NCBI RefSeq assembly: GCF_025460765.1
Contig: NZ_JAMWEG010000007.1
Coordinates: 186,001-250,000, forward strand
Length of the DNA: 64,000 nucleotides
Direction: 5' to 3'
Source of the DNA: Micromonospora sp. MA102
GTDB taxonomy: Bacteria > Actinomycetota > Actinomycetes > Mycobacteriales > Micromonosporaceae
Part shown: piece after piece, positions 1 to 8,628 of the stretch
Layout: every line of letters starts with the position of its first letter
Numbering within the stretch: the stretch's first letter is position 1
Made by a program: the position numbers and the translations under genes
The notes under the pieces: model-generated
What the model saw: the letters and a program-made list of their open reading frames with translations, nothing else
Database searches by the model: none
Told to the model about the DNA's origin: nothing

Positions 1-831
1 GCGCTGCCAGTCGTCCCGCACCAGCAGCGCCGCCTCCGCCTCGTCCCCCTCGCCGAGCAGGTTGGCCATGGCGACCACGGGCGCTTCGGCCCCACCGGCC
101 GCGGCGACCAGGGTCAGCCCCCGGGCCGGTTCGAGGAGCCGCCGCAGCCGGGCCGGCGCCGGCTGCGCCCCGCTCAGGTAGCGCCGGCGGCGGCTCCGGT
201 CCGAGCACCCCGCGTGCAGCTCCAGCACGCCCGGCAGGTCGTCGGCGGTGGCCGGCCGCACCGGCACCTCGGCCGTGTCCGGCAGCACGAGGGTGACCCG
301 GTCGGCGTCCCGGCGGGCCACCGTGGCGGCCAGCTCGACCAGGGCCTGGGCGCGGGCGTACTCGGCCGGGGTGAAGGTGGGCTCCCGCCGGCGCAGCTCG
401 TACGAGCCGCCGGCCGGGTCGGCCAGCAGCATCGTGGTGTCGTCCACCCCGCCCGGTGGGGCGGCCGCCGTCGGCCGCCAGGTCACCGCGTCCGCGCCGA
501 GCAGGACGCGCAGTGTCTCGCCGGCCGCGTCCGGGTCCCGGACCAGCCGGCCGGCCAGGCCGAGCACCCGGGTCGGCTGGTCGGCCAGACCGCGCGCCTC
601 GCTGCGCGCGACCCAGCAGTCCCGCCCGCGCCCCCGTTCGACGGCCGCCCGCAGGTCGGCCTCGGTGAGCCGGTCGGGCGCGTCGACCAGGAAGTCGTCG
701 ACCGCCCCCAGCTCGGTGGTGTGGACCTGCACGGTGAGGATGTTGACCCCACGCAACGCGAGGCTCGCCGTGAGCACCGACAGGTAGCCCGGCCGGTCGT
801 CCACGGTGGCACGGATCCGCCACAGCGCCAT
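1..831 (-). CDS. ACT domain-GNAT acetyltransferase fusion (C-terminus outside window)
   Basis: The reading frame starts at ATG 831 after a GGAAGGGAG ribosome site and runs off the left edge, so only the first 277 codons are visible. Residues 1-75 (MALWRIRATVDDRPGYLSVL...) form an ACT-like amino-acid-binding fold. A GNAT acetyltransferase begins near residue 195 (VPVRPATADDLPGVLELHAG) and includes the segment RRRRYLSG that is frequent in actinobacterial GNAT proteins. The combination suggests an acetyltransferase whose activity is tuned by an amino acid, as in known actinobacterial ACT/GNAT lysine acetyltransferases, but ligand and substrate are unknown. It follows another ACT gene in the same direction. 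Confidence 0.8.
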   Translation of the reverse strand, partial: MALWRIRATVDDRPGYLSVLTASLALRGVNILTVQVHTTELGAVDDFLVDAPDRLTEADLRAAVERGRGRDCWVARSEARGLADQPTRVLGLAGRLVRDPDAAGETLRVLLGADAVTWRPTAAAPPGGVDDTTMLLADPAGGSYELRRREPTFTPAEYARAQALVELAATVARRDADRVTLVLPDTAEVPVRPATADDLPGVLELHAGCSDRSRRRRYLSGAQPAPARLRRLLEPARGLTLVAAAGGAEAPVVAMANLLGEGDEAEAALLVRDDWQR

Positions 832-886
832 GGTTCGCTCCCTTCCTCACCACCGACCCTGCCGGGTGCCTGTTGCGCCCCCGTTG

Positions 887-906
887 CCCACCGGTGAAAC
901 GGTGGG
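887..906 (-). terminator. Hairpin after the ACT-domain gene
   Basis: CCCACCG and CGGTGGG form a 7-bp stem with a six-base loop (GTGAAA). It lies immediately after the stop codon of the leftward ACT gene and before the next leftward gene. There is no T-run, so it may be a weak terminator or an RNA-processing hairpin. Confidence 0.35.
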
Positions 907-911
907 ACCGG

Positions 912-1616
912 TCAGGTGACGGTGGTCACGGGCGGGACGCCGACCAGGTCGAGCCGGTCACCGAGGATCACCGCGCCGGCCCGGACCAGCTGGGCGAGCC
1001 GGTCCACCTCGGTCGAGTGGAACCCGGCCGCGGCGAGCGGTTCGCTGCGCTCGCGGGCCACCACCAGCACCAGGCCGGCCCGGCCGAACGGCGCGACCGC
1101 GTAGTGGTGCCCGTCCGGCGTGGTCATGGCGCGGGCGCGCAGCGGGGTCACCTCGGGCAGCCGGGGCGGGACCGGGGCCCGCCAGCTCGCGTGCCCGACC
1201 GTCGCCCCGCCGGTGCCGCCGCCGCGCGCGGCCCAGTCCAGCGGGACCACCGCGGCCACCGCCCAGTCCGCGGCGAGCAGCCCGGGCACCGCGTCGACCA
1301 GGGTGGCCACGCCGTCGGTCGGGTTCGCCGCGACCTGGGCGAGCAGTTCGGCGTCCTGGCCCGTGGTGGTCGGCGCGCCGATCGCCCGCCACACCCCGTC
1401 CACGCGTACGCCGGGGATCGCGGCCAGGCCGGCGAGCAGGCGCTCCACCCGTGCCGCGCCGGGCCAGACCACGGTGAAGTCGTCGACCGCCCGGCCACCG
1501 AGCCGCTCCAGCACCACCACCTGGACGATGTCGGCGCCGGAGACGCCGAGCGTCCGGGCCACCTGGCCGAGGGTGCCCGGTCGGTCCGGCAGCGTCACCC
1601 GAACTCTCAGCAGCAT
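912..1616 (-). CDS. ACT domain protein
   Basis: 234-residue protein starting at ATG 1616 with GGAGGG seven bases upstream. The N-terminus (MLLRVRVTLPDRPGTLGQVARTLGVSGADIVQVVVLE) is a typical ACT domain: a regulatory fold that binds small ligands such as amino acids. A second, degenerate ACT-like or GAF-like region may follow. No catalytic domain is visible, so a regulatory or sensor role is likely. It sits 80 bp upstream of the ACT-GNAT fusion and is read in the same direction, which suggests that the two work together. Its upstream region is shared with the divergent kinase gene at 1767. Confidence 0.8.
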   Translation of the reverse strand: MLLRVRVTLPDRPGTLGQVARTLGVSGADIVQVVVLERLGGRAVDDFTVVWPGAARVERLLAGLAAIPGVRVDGVWRAIGAPTTTGQDAELLAQVAANPTDGVATLVDAVPGLLAADWAVAAVVPLDWAARGGGTGGATVGHASWRAPVPPRLPEVTPLRARAMTTPDGHHYAVAPFGRAGLVLVVARERSEPLAAAGFHSTEVDRLAQLVRAGAVILGDRLDLVGVPPVTTVT

Positions 1617-1652
1617 GTCTGGTCCCTCCGCTCGGCGGGCCGGCCGTCACGG

Positions 1653-1679
1653 CCGGCAGGCTGGGCCCCAGCCTGCCGG
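1653..1679. repeat. 27-bp perfect palindrome between divergent genes
   Basis: The arms CCGGCAGGCTGGG and CCCAGCCTGCCGG (13 bp each) flank a single central base. The element lies 37 bp before the ACT gene start and 53 bp before the -35 of the divergent kinase gene, where a terminator would serve no coding gene. A large operator for a dimeric regulator, or a 5'-UTR hairpin, is therefore more likely. Confidence 0.6.
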
Positions 1680-1731
1680 TTGACCATTTCGCCCCCGTTG
1701 CAGCGGCATGTCCCGCCGGGAACATCCCACC

Positions 1732-1760
1732 TTGACAACAAAGCTGAGCTGCCATCAACT
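1732..1760 (+). promoter_or_regulatory. Probable promoter of the APH/acyl-CoA dehydrogenase pair
   Basis: A perfect -35 hexamer TTGACA (1732-1737) is followed after 17 bp by TCAACT (1755-1760), which sits exactly six bases before ATG 1767. The -10 match is poor, but the spacing fits a leaderless transcript starting at or near the ATG, and no ribosome site precedes that ATG. Confidence 0.5.
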
Positions 1761-1766
1761 AACCGG

Positions 1767-2840
1767 ATGACCGATCCGGCCGTCGACGCACCGCAGACCC
1801 CGTCCGGTTCGGCCCCGCGCGGGCTCGACCTCGACCGGCTCGCCGGTTACCTGGCCGCGCACCGGCCCGAGTTGGCCGGGCCGCTGTCGGCATGGTTGAT
1901 CGCCGGGGGCAAGTCCAACCTGACCTACCTGCTGCGCGCCGGCGACCGCGAGGTGGTGCTGCGCCGGCCGCCGCTCGGGCACGTGCTGGCCACCGCCCAC
2001 GACATGGCCCGCGAGTACCGGGTGATCTCCGCGCTCGCCCCCACCGCGGTGCCGGTCCCCGAGGCGCTGCTGCTCTGCCCCGACCCGGACGTGATCGGCG
2101 CGCCGTTCTACCTCATGGAGCGGGTCGACGGCGAGGTCTACCGGCGGCGGGAACAGACCGACGCGCTCACCGCCGGCCAGCGGCGCGACCTGGCCATGGC
2201 GATGATGGACACCCTCGCCGAGCTGCACATGGTCGAGCCGGCCGCGGTCGGGCTCGCCGACTTCGGCCGTCCTGAGGGCTACCTGGCCCGGCAGGTCCGC
2301 CGCTGGGCCGGTCAGCTCGACCGCTCCCGCAGCCGCCCGCTGCCCGGCATCGACGAGCTGCGCGACGCGCTCGCCGGCAGCGTGCCGGAGGGCGCGAACG
2401 CCGGGCGGATCGTGCACGGCGACTACCGGCTGGACAACCTGCTCGCCACGGTGGAGCCGGTGGCGGTGCGGGCGGTGCTCGACTGGGAGATGGCCACCCT
2501 CGGCGACCCGCTCGCCGACCTGGGGCTGCTGCTGACCTACTGGGACGTGCTGGGCGACAGCGACAGCGCCGAGGGCAACCCGGTCGCCGACGGCATCGGC
2601 CCGCGGGCCGGCTTCCCCACCGGCGCCGAGCTGATCGACCGGTACGCCGGCCGCAGCGACGTCGACGTGGGCCCGCTGCACTGGCACGTGGCGCTCGGCT
2701 GCTTCAAGCTCGCGGTGATCTGCGAGGGCATCCACTACCGGCACACCCTCGGGCAGACGCTCGGCGGGGGCTTCGACCGGATCGGCGACATGGTGGCGCC
2801 GCTGGTCGCGCACGGTCTGCACGCGGTGAGGGAGAAGTAG
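1767..2840 (+). CDS. APH-family phosphotransferase (acyl-CoA metabolism type)
   Basis: 357 residues with an aminoglycoside-phosphotransferase fold: a glycine-rich start with the lysine-binding region ([10 protein letters not shown] ... EVVLRRPP), the catalytic loop [12 protein letters not shown], and the metal-binding motif [18 protein letters not shown]. This subfamily usually lies beside acyl-CoA dehydrogenases and is unlikely to give drug resistance. Its stop TAG overlaps the GTG of the next gene by one base (TAGTG), so translation is probably coupled. ATG 1767 is the first start after the -35/-10 pair. By analogy with ACAD10/11 and LvaA it may phosphorylate a hydroxyacyl-CoA; that is inference. 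Confidence 0.88.
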   Translation: MTDPAVDAPQTPSGSAPRGLDLDRLAGYLAAHRPELAGPLSAWLIAGGKSNLTYLLRAGDREVVLRRPPLGHVLATAHDMAREYRVISALAPTAVPVPEALLLCPDPDVIGAPFYLMERVDGEVYRRREQTDALTAGQRRDLAMAMMDTLAELHMVEPAAVGLADFGRPEGYLARQVRRWAGQLDRSRSRPLPGIDELRDALAGSVPEGANAGRIVHGDYRLDNLLATVEPVAVRAVLDWEMATLGDPLADLGLLLTYWDVLGDSDSAEGNPVADGIGPRAGFPTGAELIDRYAGRSDVDVGPLHWHVALGCFKLAVICEGIHYRHTLGQTLGGGFDRIGDMVAPLVAHGLHAVREK

Positions 2841-4051
2841 TGGACTTCGCGTACGACGCCCGGACGGTCGAGCTGCGCGAGCGGGTCGAGGCGTTCCTCA
2901 CCGAGTGCGTCTACCCGGCCGAGCCGGTGCACCACGAGCAGGTGCTCGCGGCCGGCGACCCGTGGGCCCGCCCGCCGGTGCTGGACGAGCTGAAGGCCGA
3001 GGCCCGCGCCCGCGGCCTGTGGAACCTGTTCCTGCCCGACCCGCGTTACGGCGCCGGGCTGACCAACCTCCAGTACGCCCCGCTGGCCGAGCTGACCGGG
3101 CGCAGCCCGCACCTGGCCCCGGAGGCGCTGAACTGCGCCGCCCCGGACACCGGCAACATGGAGCTGCTGGCCGAGTTCGGCTCCGCCGCGCAGCGGGAGC
3201 GCTGGCTGGAGCCGCTGCTGGCCGGGGAGATCCGGTCGGCGTTCTGCATGACCGAGCCCGAGGTGGCCTCCTCCGACGCCACGAACATCGGCACCCGGAT
3301 CGCGCGGGACGGCGACGCGTACGTGGTGAACGGCCGCAAGTGGTGGTCGTCCGGGGCCATGGACCCGCGCTGCGAGATCTTCATCGTGATGGGCAAGACC
3401 GACCCGGACGCCGACCGGCACCGCCAGCAGAGCATGATCCTGGTCCCCCGGGACACCCCGGGCGTGACGGTGCGCCGGGGGATGACGGTCTTCGGCTACA
3501 GCGACGCCCCGCACGGCGGGCACGCCGAGATCGACTTCACCGACGTACGGGTGCCGGCGGAGAACCTGGTCGGCGCCGAGGGGGCCGGCTTCGCCATCGC
3601 CCAGGCCCGGCTCGGCCCGGGGCGGATCCACCACTGCATGCGGCTGATCGGCATGGCCGAACGGGCCCTGGAGCTGCTCTGCCGGCGGGCCGCCAGCCGG
3701 GTGGCGTTCGGCCGCCCGCTGGCCGAGCAGGGCGTGATCCGGGAGTGGATCGCCGAGTCCCGGGTGCGCATCGAGCAGGCCCGGCTGCTGGTGCTCAAGA
3801 CCGCCTGGCTCATGGACACGGTCGGCAACAAGGGCGCCCACACCGAGATCCAGGCCATCAAGATCGCCACACCGGCGATGGCCGAGTGGGTGATCGACAA
3901 GGCCATCCAGGGCCACGGCGCGGCCGGCGTCAGCCAGGACACCCCGCTCGCGGCCCTGTGGGCGCAGGCCCGCACCCTGCGTCTGGCCGACGGCCCCGAC
4001 GAGGTGCACCGGGCGTCCCTGGCGAAGCGGGAACTGCGCCGCTGGGCCTGA
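2840..4051 (+). CDS. Acyl-CoA dehydrogenase
   Basis: 403 residues, GTG start coupled to the upstream kinase stop codon. The FAD/substrate signature [20 protein letters not shown] is near residues 135-155, and the C-terminal four-helix region contains [19 protein letters not shown] and the late motif [19 protein letters not shown]. Length and motifs fit soluble flavin acyl-CoA dehydrogenases that oxidise or eliminate at the alpha-beta bond of acyl-CoA. Together with the kinase it reproduces as two genes the domain pair that eukaryotic ACAD10/ACAD11 carry on one chain. It ends seven bases before the convergent repressor gene. Confidence 0.93.
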   Translation: MDFAYDARTVELRERVEAFLTECVYPAEPVHHEQVLAAGDPWARPPVLDELKAEARARGLWNLFLPDPRYGAGLTNLQYAPLAELTGRSPHLAPEALNCAAPDTGNMELLAEFGSAAQRERWLEPLLAGEIRSAFCMTEPEVASSDATNIGTRIARDGDAYVVNGRKWWSSGAMDPRCEIFIVMGKTDPDADRHRQQSMILVPRDTPGVTVRRGMTVFGYSDAPHGGHAEIDFTDVRVPAENLVGAEGAGFAIAQARLGPGRIHHCMRLIGMAERALELLCRRAASRVAFGRPLAEQGVIREWIAESRVRIEQARLLVLKTAWLMDTVGNKGAHTEIQAIKIATPAMAEWVIDKAIQGHGAAGVSQDTPLAALWAQARTLRLADGPDEVHRASLAKRELRRWA

Positions 4052-4058
4052 GCGCGCC

Positions 4059-5105
4059 TCAGGCGGAGGCGCGGTGGATGAGCTTGGTGTCCAGCAGCAC
4101 GTGCGGGCTGGGCAGCTCCTCGCCGCGGATCCGGGAGACCAGCAGCCGGGCCATCTGGCGGCCCATCTCCTCGACCGGCTGGAAGACCGTGGTCAGCGGC
4201 GGCTCGGCCTGCCGGGCGATGGGGGCGTCGTCGAAGCCGACCACCGCCACGTCCTCGGGCACCCGGCGGCCGGCCTCGCGCAGCGCGCGCAGGGCGCCGA
4301 AGGCCATCAGGTCGGAGGCCACGAAGACGGCGTCCAGCTCCGGGCAGACCTCCAGCAGCCGGCGCATGCAGGCCGTGCCGCTGCCCTCGCTGAAGTCCCC
4401 GTACGCGATGAGGTCCGGGTTGAGGTCGCCGCCCGCGGCCCGGACCGCCTCCTTGTAGCCGGACAACCGGGCCAGGCCGGCGCCCATGTCCTGGGTGCCG
4501 GCGATGGTCGCGACCCGCCGCCGGCCGCGGGCGAAGAGGTGCTCCACCGCCTGCCGGGCGCCGCCGACGTTGTCCACGTCGACGAACCAGGCCGGCTGGG
4601 CGTTCGGGTGCAGCATCCGCGCCGGCCGGCCGCCGAGCACGGTGGGCAGGCCGCGCTCCTCCAGCAGGGTGGGCAGCGGGTCCGCGTCGTGCAGCGAGAG
4701 CAGCAGCACGCCGTCCACGTGCTGGTTGGTCAGGTGGTGCTCGACCCGTTCCCGCTCGATCTGCGACTGCGCCATGGCCAGCCAGAGCTGCATGGGGGTC
4801 TCCAGCAGCGCGGAGCTGACGCCCCGCACGATCCCGGCGAAGAACGGCTCGGTGAACACCCGCTCCCCCGACTCGGAGACCACCAGCGCCACCGAGTCGG
4901 TCCGCTGGGTGACCAGCGCCCGGGCCGCTCGGTTGGGCACGTAGCCCAGCTCGGCGATGGCCGCCTGGACGGCGGCGCGGGCCTCGGGGCTGACCTGCGG
5001 CGAACCGTTGACCACGCGGGAGACCGTGCCGCGCCCCACGCCGGCGCGGGCCGCGACCGCGTCGAGGGTCGGGCGCCCGAGCGACCGTGTGCGCTGCGTT
5101 GTCAT
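4059..5105 (-). CDS. cebR: LacI-family repressor, probable CebR
   Basis: An N-terminal LacI helix-turn-helix (PTLDAVAARAGVGRGTVSRVVNG) is followed by a periplasmic-binding-like sensor domain, 348 residues in all. ATG 5105 is chosen because GGAGGAG lies about ten bases upstream; a GTG at 5174 would add 23 residues unlike the family. The gene closes the cellobiose locus directly after the beta-glucosidase. Two near-perfect TGGGAGCGCTCCCA boxes, the operator known for Streptomyces CebR, stand before the binding-protein gene, so this is most likely the cellobiose-responsive repressor of that promoter. In Streptomyces cebR usually lies upstream; here it is at the distal end. Confidence 0.87.
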   Translation of the reverse strand: MTTQRTRSLGRPTLDAVAARAGVGRGTVSRVVNGSPQVSPEARAAVQAAIAELGYVPNRAARALVTQRTDSVALVVSESGERVFTEPFFAGIVRGVSSALLETPMQLWLAMAQSQIERERVEHHLTNQHVDGVLLLSLHDADPLPTLLEERGLPTVLGGRPARMLHPNAQPAWFVDVDNVGGARQAVEHLFARGRRRVATIAGTQDMGAGLARLSGYKEAVRAAGGDLNPDLIAYGDFSEGSGTACMRRLLEVCPELDAVFVASDLMAFGALRALREAGRRVPEDVAVVGFDDAPIARQAEPPLTTVFQPVEEMGRQMARLLVSRIRGEELPSPHVLLDTKLIHRASA

Positions 5106-5131
5106 CGTCTGTGCTCCTCCGACATCGGGCG

Positions 5132-5165
5132 GGCCCGGCACCTGTTGAGGCGCCGGCGCCGGGCC
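5132..5165 (-). terminator. Hairpin between bglC and cebR
   Basis: GGCCCGGC (5132-5139) and GCCGGGCC (5158-5165) form an 8-bp stem around an 18-base loop. It follows the beta-glucosidase stop codon and precedes the cebR ribosome site. It could reduce read-through into the repressor gene. No T-tract follows. Confidence 0.4.
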
Positions 5166-5187
5166 GCCCGTCACTGGCTGGCTCAGC

Positions 5188-6621
5188 CTATTGTGCGGCC
5201 AGGCCGTTGCGTCGGATCACATCGGCGTACCACCTGGCGCTGGACTTCGGGATCCGGGCCTGGCTGTCGTAGTCGACGTAGACCATGCCGAAGCGCTTCG
5301 TGTAGCCCCACGCCCACTCGAAGTTGTCCATGAGCGACCAGGCGAAGTATCCCTTCAGGGGCACCCCGGCGCTGATCGCGGCGTGCGCGGCGCGCAGGTG
5401 CGCGTCGAAGTACGCCAGCCGGTCCGGGTCGTCGACCCGGCCGTCGACCACCGCGTCGACGAACGCGGAGCCGTTCTCGGTCACGTAGAGCGGCAGGTCG
5501 GTGTACTCCTTGTGCACCCGCTCCAGCGTCTCCACCAGGCCGGGGGCGTCGATCTCCCAGCCCATGTCGGTCACCGGGACACCGCGGGTGACGAACCGGA
5601 CGTCCTCGCTGCCCGGCCAGCACGACGGGGCCCGCCAGTACGCCTCCCGCTCGACGCCCTCGACCGGCGCGGCGACCACGTGCCGGCTGTAGTAGTTGAC
5701 GCCCACCATGTCCAGCGGGGTCGAGATGACCGCCAGGTCACCGTCCCGGACGTGCCCGAAGTCGGTGACCTTCCGCAGGTCGGCGGTCAGGTCCGCCGGG
5801 TACGCCCCGCGCAGCACCGGGTCGAGGAAGAACCGGTTGGCCAGCCCGTCGATGCGGCGGGCGGCGTCGGCGTCCTCGGGCGAGTCGGTGGCCGGGGTGA
5901 CCGGGTAGAGGTTGACCGTGATGCCGAGTTGCGCCTCCGGCCGGGCGGCCCGCAGCGCCTGCACGGCCAGCCCGTGCCCGAGCATGAGGTGGTGTCCGGC
6001 CCGGACCGCGTCCGCCCCGTCGGAGCGGCCCGGCGCGTGCGCGCCGGAGCCGTAGCCGAGGAAGGCCGAGCACCACGGCTCGTTGAACGTGGTGAAGTAC
6101 TTCACCCGGTCCCCGAGGGCGTCGGCGACCAGCTGGGCGTAGTCGGCGAACCGGCCGGCGGTGTCCCGGGCCGGCCACCCGCCCGCGTCCTCCAGCGGCT
6201 GCGGCAGATCCCAGTGGTAGAGGGTCAGCCAGGGCTCGATGCCGTGACCCAGCAGCTCGTCCACCAGGCGGCGGTAGAAGTCCATCCCCTCGGGGTTGAC
6301 CGCCCCGGCGCCGCCGGGCTGCACGCGCGGCCAGGAGACGGAGAAGCGGTACGACTTCAGCCCCAGGTCGGCCATCAGCCGCACGTCGTCGGGCATGCGG
6401 TGGTAGTGGTCGCAGGCCACGTCGCCGGTGTGCCCGGCCACCGTCCGCCCCTCGGTGTGGCTGAAGGTGTCCCAGATCGACGGCGTGCGGCCGCCCTCGG
6501 TCGCCGCGCCCTCGATCTGGTACGCGGCGGTCGCCGCGCCCCAGAGGAAGCCGGGCGGGAAGGTGGCTGCCGCACCCTCGTCGAGGACGCCGACGGCGGG
6601 CGGGCTGGCTGGGTTGCTCAC
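5188..6621 (-). CDS. bglC: GH1 beta-glucosidase
   Basis: 477 residues of a family GH1 TIM barrel. The acid/base Glu is E181 in TFNEPW and the nucleophile is E382 in YVTENGS; the N-terminal [15 protein letters not shown] motif is also present. No signal peptide, so it should act in the cytoplasm, splitting imported cellobiose and cello-oligosaccharides to glucose. The GTG start at 6621 overlaps the stop of the upstream permease by four bases (GTGA), giving one co-translated operon with the ABC genes. Gene order binding protein-permease-permease-GH1 matches the Streptomyces ceb-bglC locus. Confidence 0.95.
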   Translation of the reverse strand: MSNPASPPAVGVLDEGAAATFPPGFLWGAATAAYQIEGAATEGGRTPSIWDTFSHTEGRTVAGHTGDVACDHYHRMPDDVRLMADLGLKSYRFSVSWPRVQPGGAGAVNPEGMDFYRRLVDELLGHGIEPWLTLYHWDLPQPLEDAGGWPARDTAGRFADYAQLVADALGDRVKYFTTFNEPWCSAFLGYGSGAHAPGRSDGADAVRAGHHLMLGHGLAVQALRAARPEAQLGITVNLYPVTPATDSPEDADAARRIDGLANRFFLDPVLRGAYPADLTADLRKVTDFGHVRDGDLAVISTPLDMVGVNYYSRHVVAAPVEGVEREAYWRAPSCWPGSEDVRFVTRGVPVTDMGWEIDAPGLVETLERVHKEYTDLPLYVTENGSAFVDAVVDGRVDDPDRLAYFDAHLRAAHAAISAGVPLKGYFAWSLMDNFEWAWGYTKRFGMVYVDYDSQARIPKSSARWYADVIRRNGLAAQ

Positions 6622-7520
6622 GACTTGACGGCGCCTTCCATGATGCCGCCGATGATCTGGCGGCCGAAGATGATGAACACGATCAACAGTGGCAGGGTCG
6701 CCAGCGCGGTACCAGCGAAGAGCGCCACGTAATCCGTCTGGTACAGCCCGGACGAGAGGATCTTCAGGGAGTACTGCACCGTCGGGGTGTCCGGGGTGAG
6801 CACGATGAACGGCCAGAGGAACTCGTTCCAGGTCTGCATGAAGGTCAGCAGGCCGAGCACCGCCGCCGCCGGCCGCAGCGCGGGCAGCACGACGTTCCAG
6901 TAGATCCGCCAGGTGGAGCAGCCGTCGAGCCGGGCCGCCTCGATCAGCTCGTCGCTGATCGCGGACATCGCGTACTGGCGCATCATGAACACGCCGAAGC
7001 CCTGCACCAGGAACGGCACGATGACCGCCTGCAGGGTGCCCGTCCAGCCGAGTTCCACCATCATCAGGTAGAGCGGGATGACACCGAGTTGGGTCGGCAC
7101 CATCATGGTCATGATGATGATCAGCAGCAGCGCGTTGCTGCCCCGGAACTTGAGCTTGGCGAAGGCGAAGCCGGCCAGGCTGGAGAAGAAGATCACCGAG
7201 ACGGTGACGACGGTCGACACGACGGCCGAGTTGACCAGGCCGTAGACGAACGCGGCGTCCTCGTTGGCGAGCATCCGGTTGACGTTGGTGAACAGCTGGT
7301 CGCCGGGCGTCGGCGGCATCTCGTAGACGGCGCTGTTGTCCCGCGAGGCGATGATGAACGACCAGATGATCGGGAAGATCGACAGTACGCCGCCGAGGAT
7401 CAGCGCGAGGTAGGTCAGCGGGCTGGCCTGCCAGAGCTGGCCGCCGGGCAGCCGACCGCGGCGGCGGGACGGCACCGGAGGCGGGGTGACCGAGCGGGGC
7501 AGGGTCTGCGTGGTGGTCAC
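6618..7520 (-). CDS. cebG: Carbohydrate ABC transporter permease (MalG type), probable CebG
   Basis: 300 residues with six predicted membrane segments and the EAA loop [26 protein letters not shown] that docks the ATPase. A Pro/Arg-rich cytoplasmic start ([11 protein letters not shown]) precedes the first helix. GTG 7520 overlaps the stop of the upstream permease by four bases, and its own stop overlaps the beta-glucosidase start, so the three cistrons are tightly coupled. No ATPase gene lies in the locus. As in Streptomyces, a shared MsiK-type ATPase encoded elsewhere probably energises it. Confidence 0.93.
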   Translation of the reverse strand: MTTTQTLPRSVTPPPVPSRRRGRLPGGQLWQASPLTYLALILGGVLSIFPIIWSFIIASRDNSAVYEMPPTPGDQLFTNVNRMLANEDAAFVYGLVNSAVVSTVVTVSVIFFSSLAGFAFAKLKFRGSNALLLIIIMTMMVPTQLGVIPLYLMMVELGWTGTLQAVIVPFLVQGFGVFMMRQYAMSAISDELIEAARLDGCSTWRIYWNVVLPALRPAAAVLGLLTFMQTWNEFLWPFIVLTPDTPTVQYSLKILSSGLYQTDYVALFAGTALATLPLLIVFIIFGRQIIGGIMEGAVKS

Positions 7521-8500
7521 TTCTTGTCCCCCTTCACCGACCGGCGTACCAGCGCGAAGTTGATCAGCGCGAAAATGATGATCATCATGAACAGCAACCA
7601 GGACATCGCGGAGCCGTACCCGTACTCGGAGTTCCCGGTGAAGGTCTTCTCGTAGATGTACATGGCCAGCGTCTGGAACTGGTGGTCCACCCCACCGCGG
7701 ACCAGCCCGTTCCCGTACATCAGGGGCTCGGTGAAGATCTGGAAGCCACCGATGGTGGAGATGATGATCGTGAAGAGGATCGTCGGCCGGATCAGCGGCA
7801 CGGTGATCGTCCAGAACTGCCGCCAGGTCGAGGCGCCGTCCAGCGACGCCGACTCGTACAGGTCTTTGGGGATGGCCTGCATGGCGCCGAGATAGATCAG
7901 CGCGTTGTAGCCGGTCCAGCGCCAGTCGACCATGAAGGCGATGGCGAACCAGGAGGCAAAGCGGTTGTCCCGCCAGGCGATGGGGTCGAATCCCACCGTG
8001 CCCAGCAACCAGTTGATGAGGCCGTACCGGTCCGCGAAGATCAGCGCGAAGATGATGCCGACCGCGGCCACCGAGGTGATGTTGGGGATGACCACACCCA
8101 TCCGCAGCAGCGTGCGGGCCTTCATCTGCCGGTTCAGCAGGTTGGCGAGCATCAGCGCCACGATGAGCTGCGGCACGGTGCTGAGCAGGAAGATGCCGAG
8201 GGTGTTGTAGGCCGCGTTCCAGAACTGGGCGTCCTGCATCAGGAGGCGGTAGTTCTCCAGCCCCGCGAACTCCTTGGTTCCGCTCAGCAGCTCGTAGTCG
8301 AAGAGCGAGACGTAGACCGTGTAGAGGACCGGGAAGAGGCCGAAGACCCCGAAGAGGACGAAGAACGGGGCCACATACAGGTACGGGGAGTACTTGAGGT
8401 CCCAGCGGCCGAGCCGGTACGACCGGCGGCGGTGCAGCGGGGCGGACGGGGGCGGCGAAGCGGCGGGCGATGATGGCCTCGCGCCGACAGTAGAACTCAT
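7517..8500 (-). CDS. cebF: Carbohydrate ABC transporter permease (MalF type), probable CebF
   Basis: 327 residues from ATG 8500, supported by GGAAGGA about seven bases upstream. In-frame codons further upstream would run into the hairpin region. The N-terminal 40 residues are Ser/Pro/Arg-rich, followed by six membrane segments and the EAA motif [26 protein letters not shown]. It should form the heterodimeric membrane channel with the next gene product for cello-oligosaccharide import. The stop codon TGA is shared with the start of the next permease gene. Confidence 0.93.
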   Translation of the reverse strand: MSSTVGARPSSPAASPPPSAPLHRRRSYRLGRWDLKYSPYLYVAPFFVLFGVFGLFPVLYTVYVSLFDYELLSGTKEFAGLENYRLLMQDAQFWNAAYNTLGIFLLSTVPQLIVALMLANLLNRQMKARTLLRMGVVIPNITSVAAVGIIFALIFADRYGLINWLLGTVGFDPIAWRDNRFASWFAIAFMVDWRWTGYNALIYLGAMQAIPKDLYESASLDGASTWRQFWTITVPLIRPTILFTIIISTIGGFQIFTEPLMYGNGLVRGGVDHQFQTLAMYIYEKTFTGNSEYGYGSAMSWLLFMMIIIFALINFALVRRSVKGDKK

Positions 8501-8540
8501 TGCAGGTCCTTCCGGGAGGTGGGACGGCGGCGACCTCGCC

Positions 8541-8614
8541 GCGGCGCCCACACCCTCGGGCGGGTGTGGGCGCCGCCGCCGAGCCCACGGGCAGCGGATC
8601 CCCGTGGGCTCGGC
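8541..8614 (-). terminator. Tandem strong hairpins between cebE and cebF
   Basis: Two perfect stems stand back to back: 8578-8591 with 8601-8614 (14 bp, nine-base loop) and 8541-8555 with 8562-8576 (15 bp, six-base loop). Both follow the binding-protein stop codon and precede the permease ribosome site. Such intra-operon hairpins usually stabilise the upstream message or partly stop transcription, so that binding protein is made in excess over permease. Confidence 0.7.
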
Positions 8615-8628
8615 CGGTCACCGGCGAC

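Noticed and set aside
1767..2840. Aminoglycoside resistance gene
   Set aside because: The APH fold is shared, but overlap with an acyl-CoA dehydrogenase gene and the subfamily motifs point to metabolism.
2735..4009. 424-codon antisense frame over the acyl-CoA dehydrogenase
   Set aside because: No recognisable domain; fully explained by third-position G+C bias of the sense gene.
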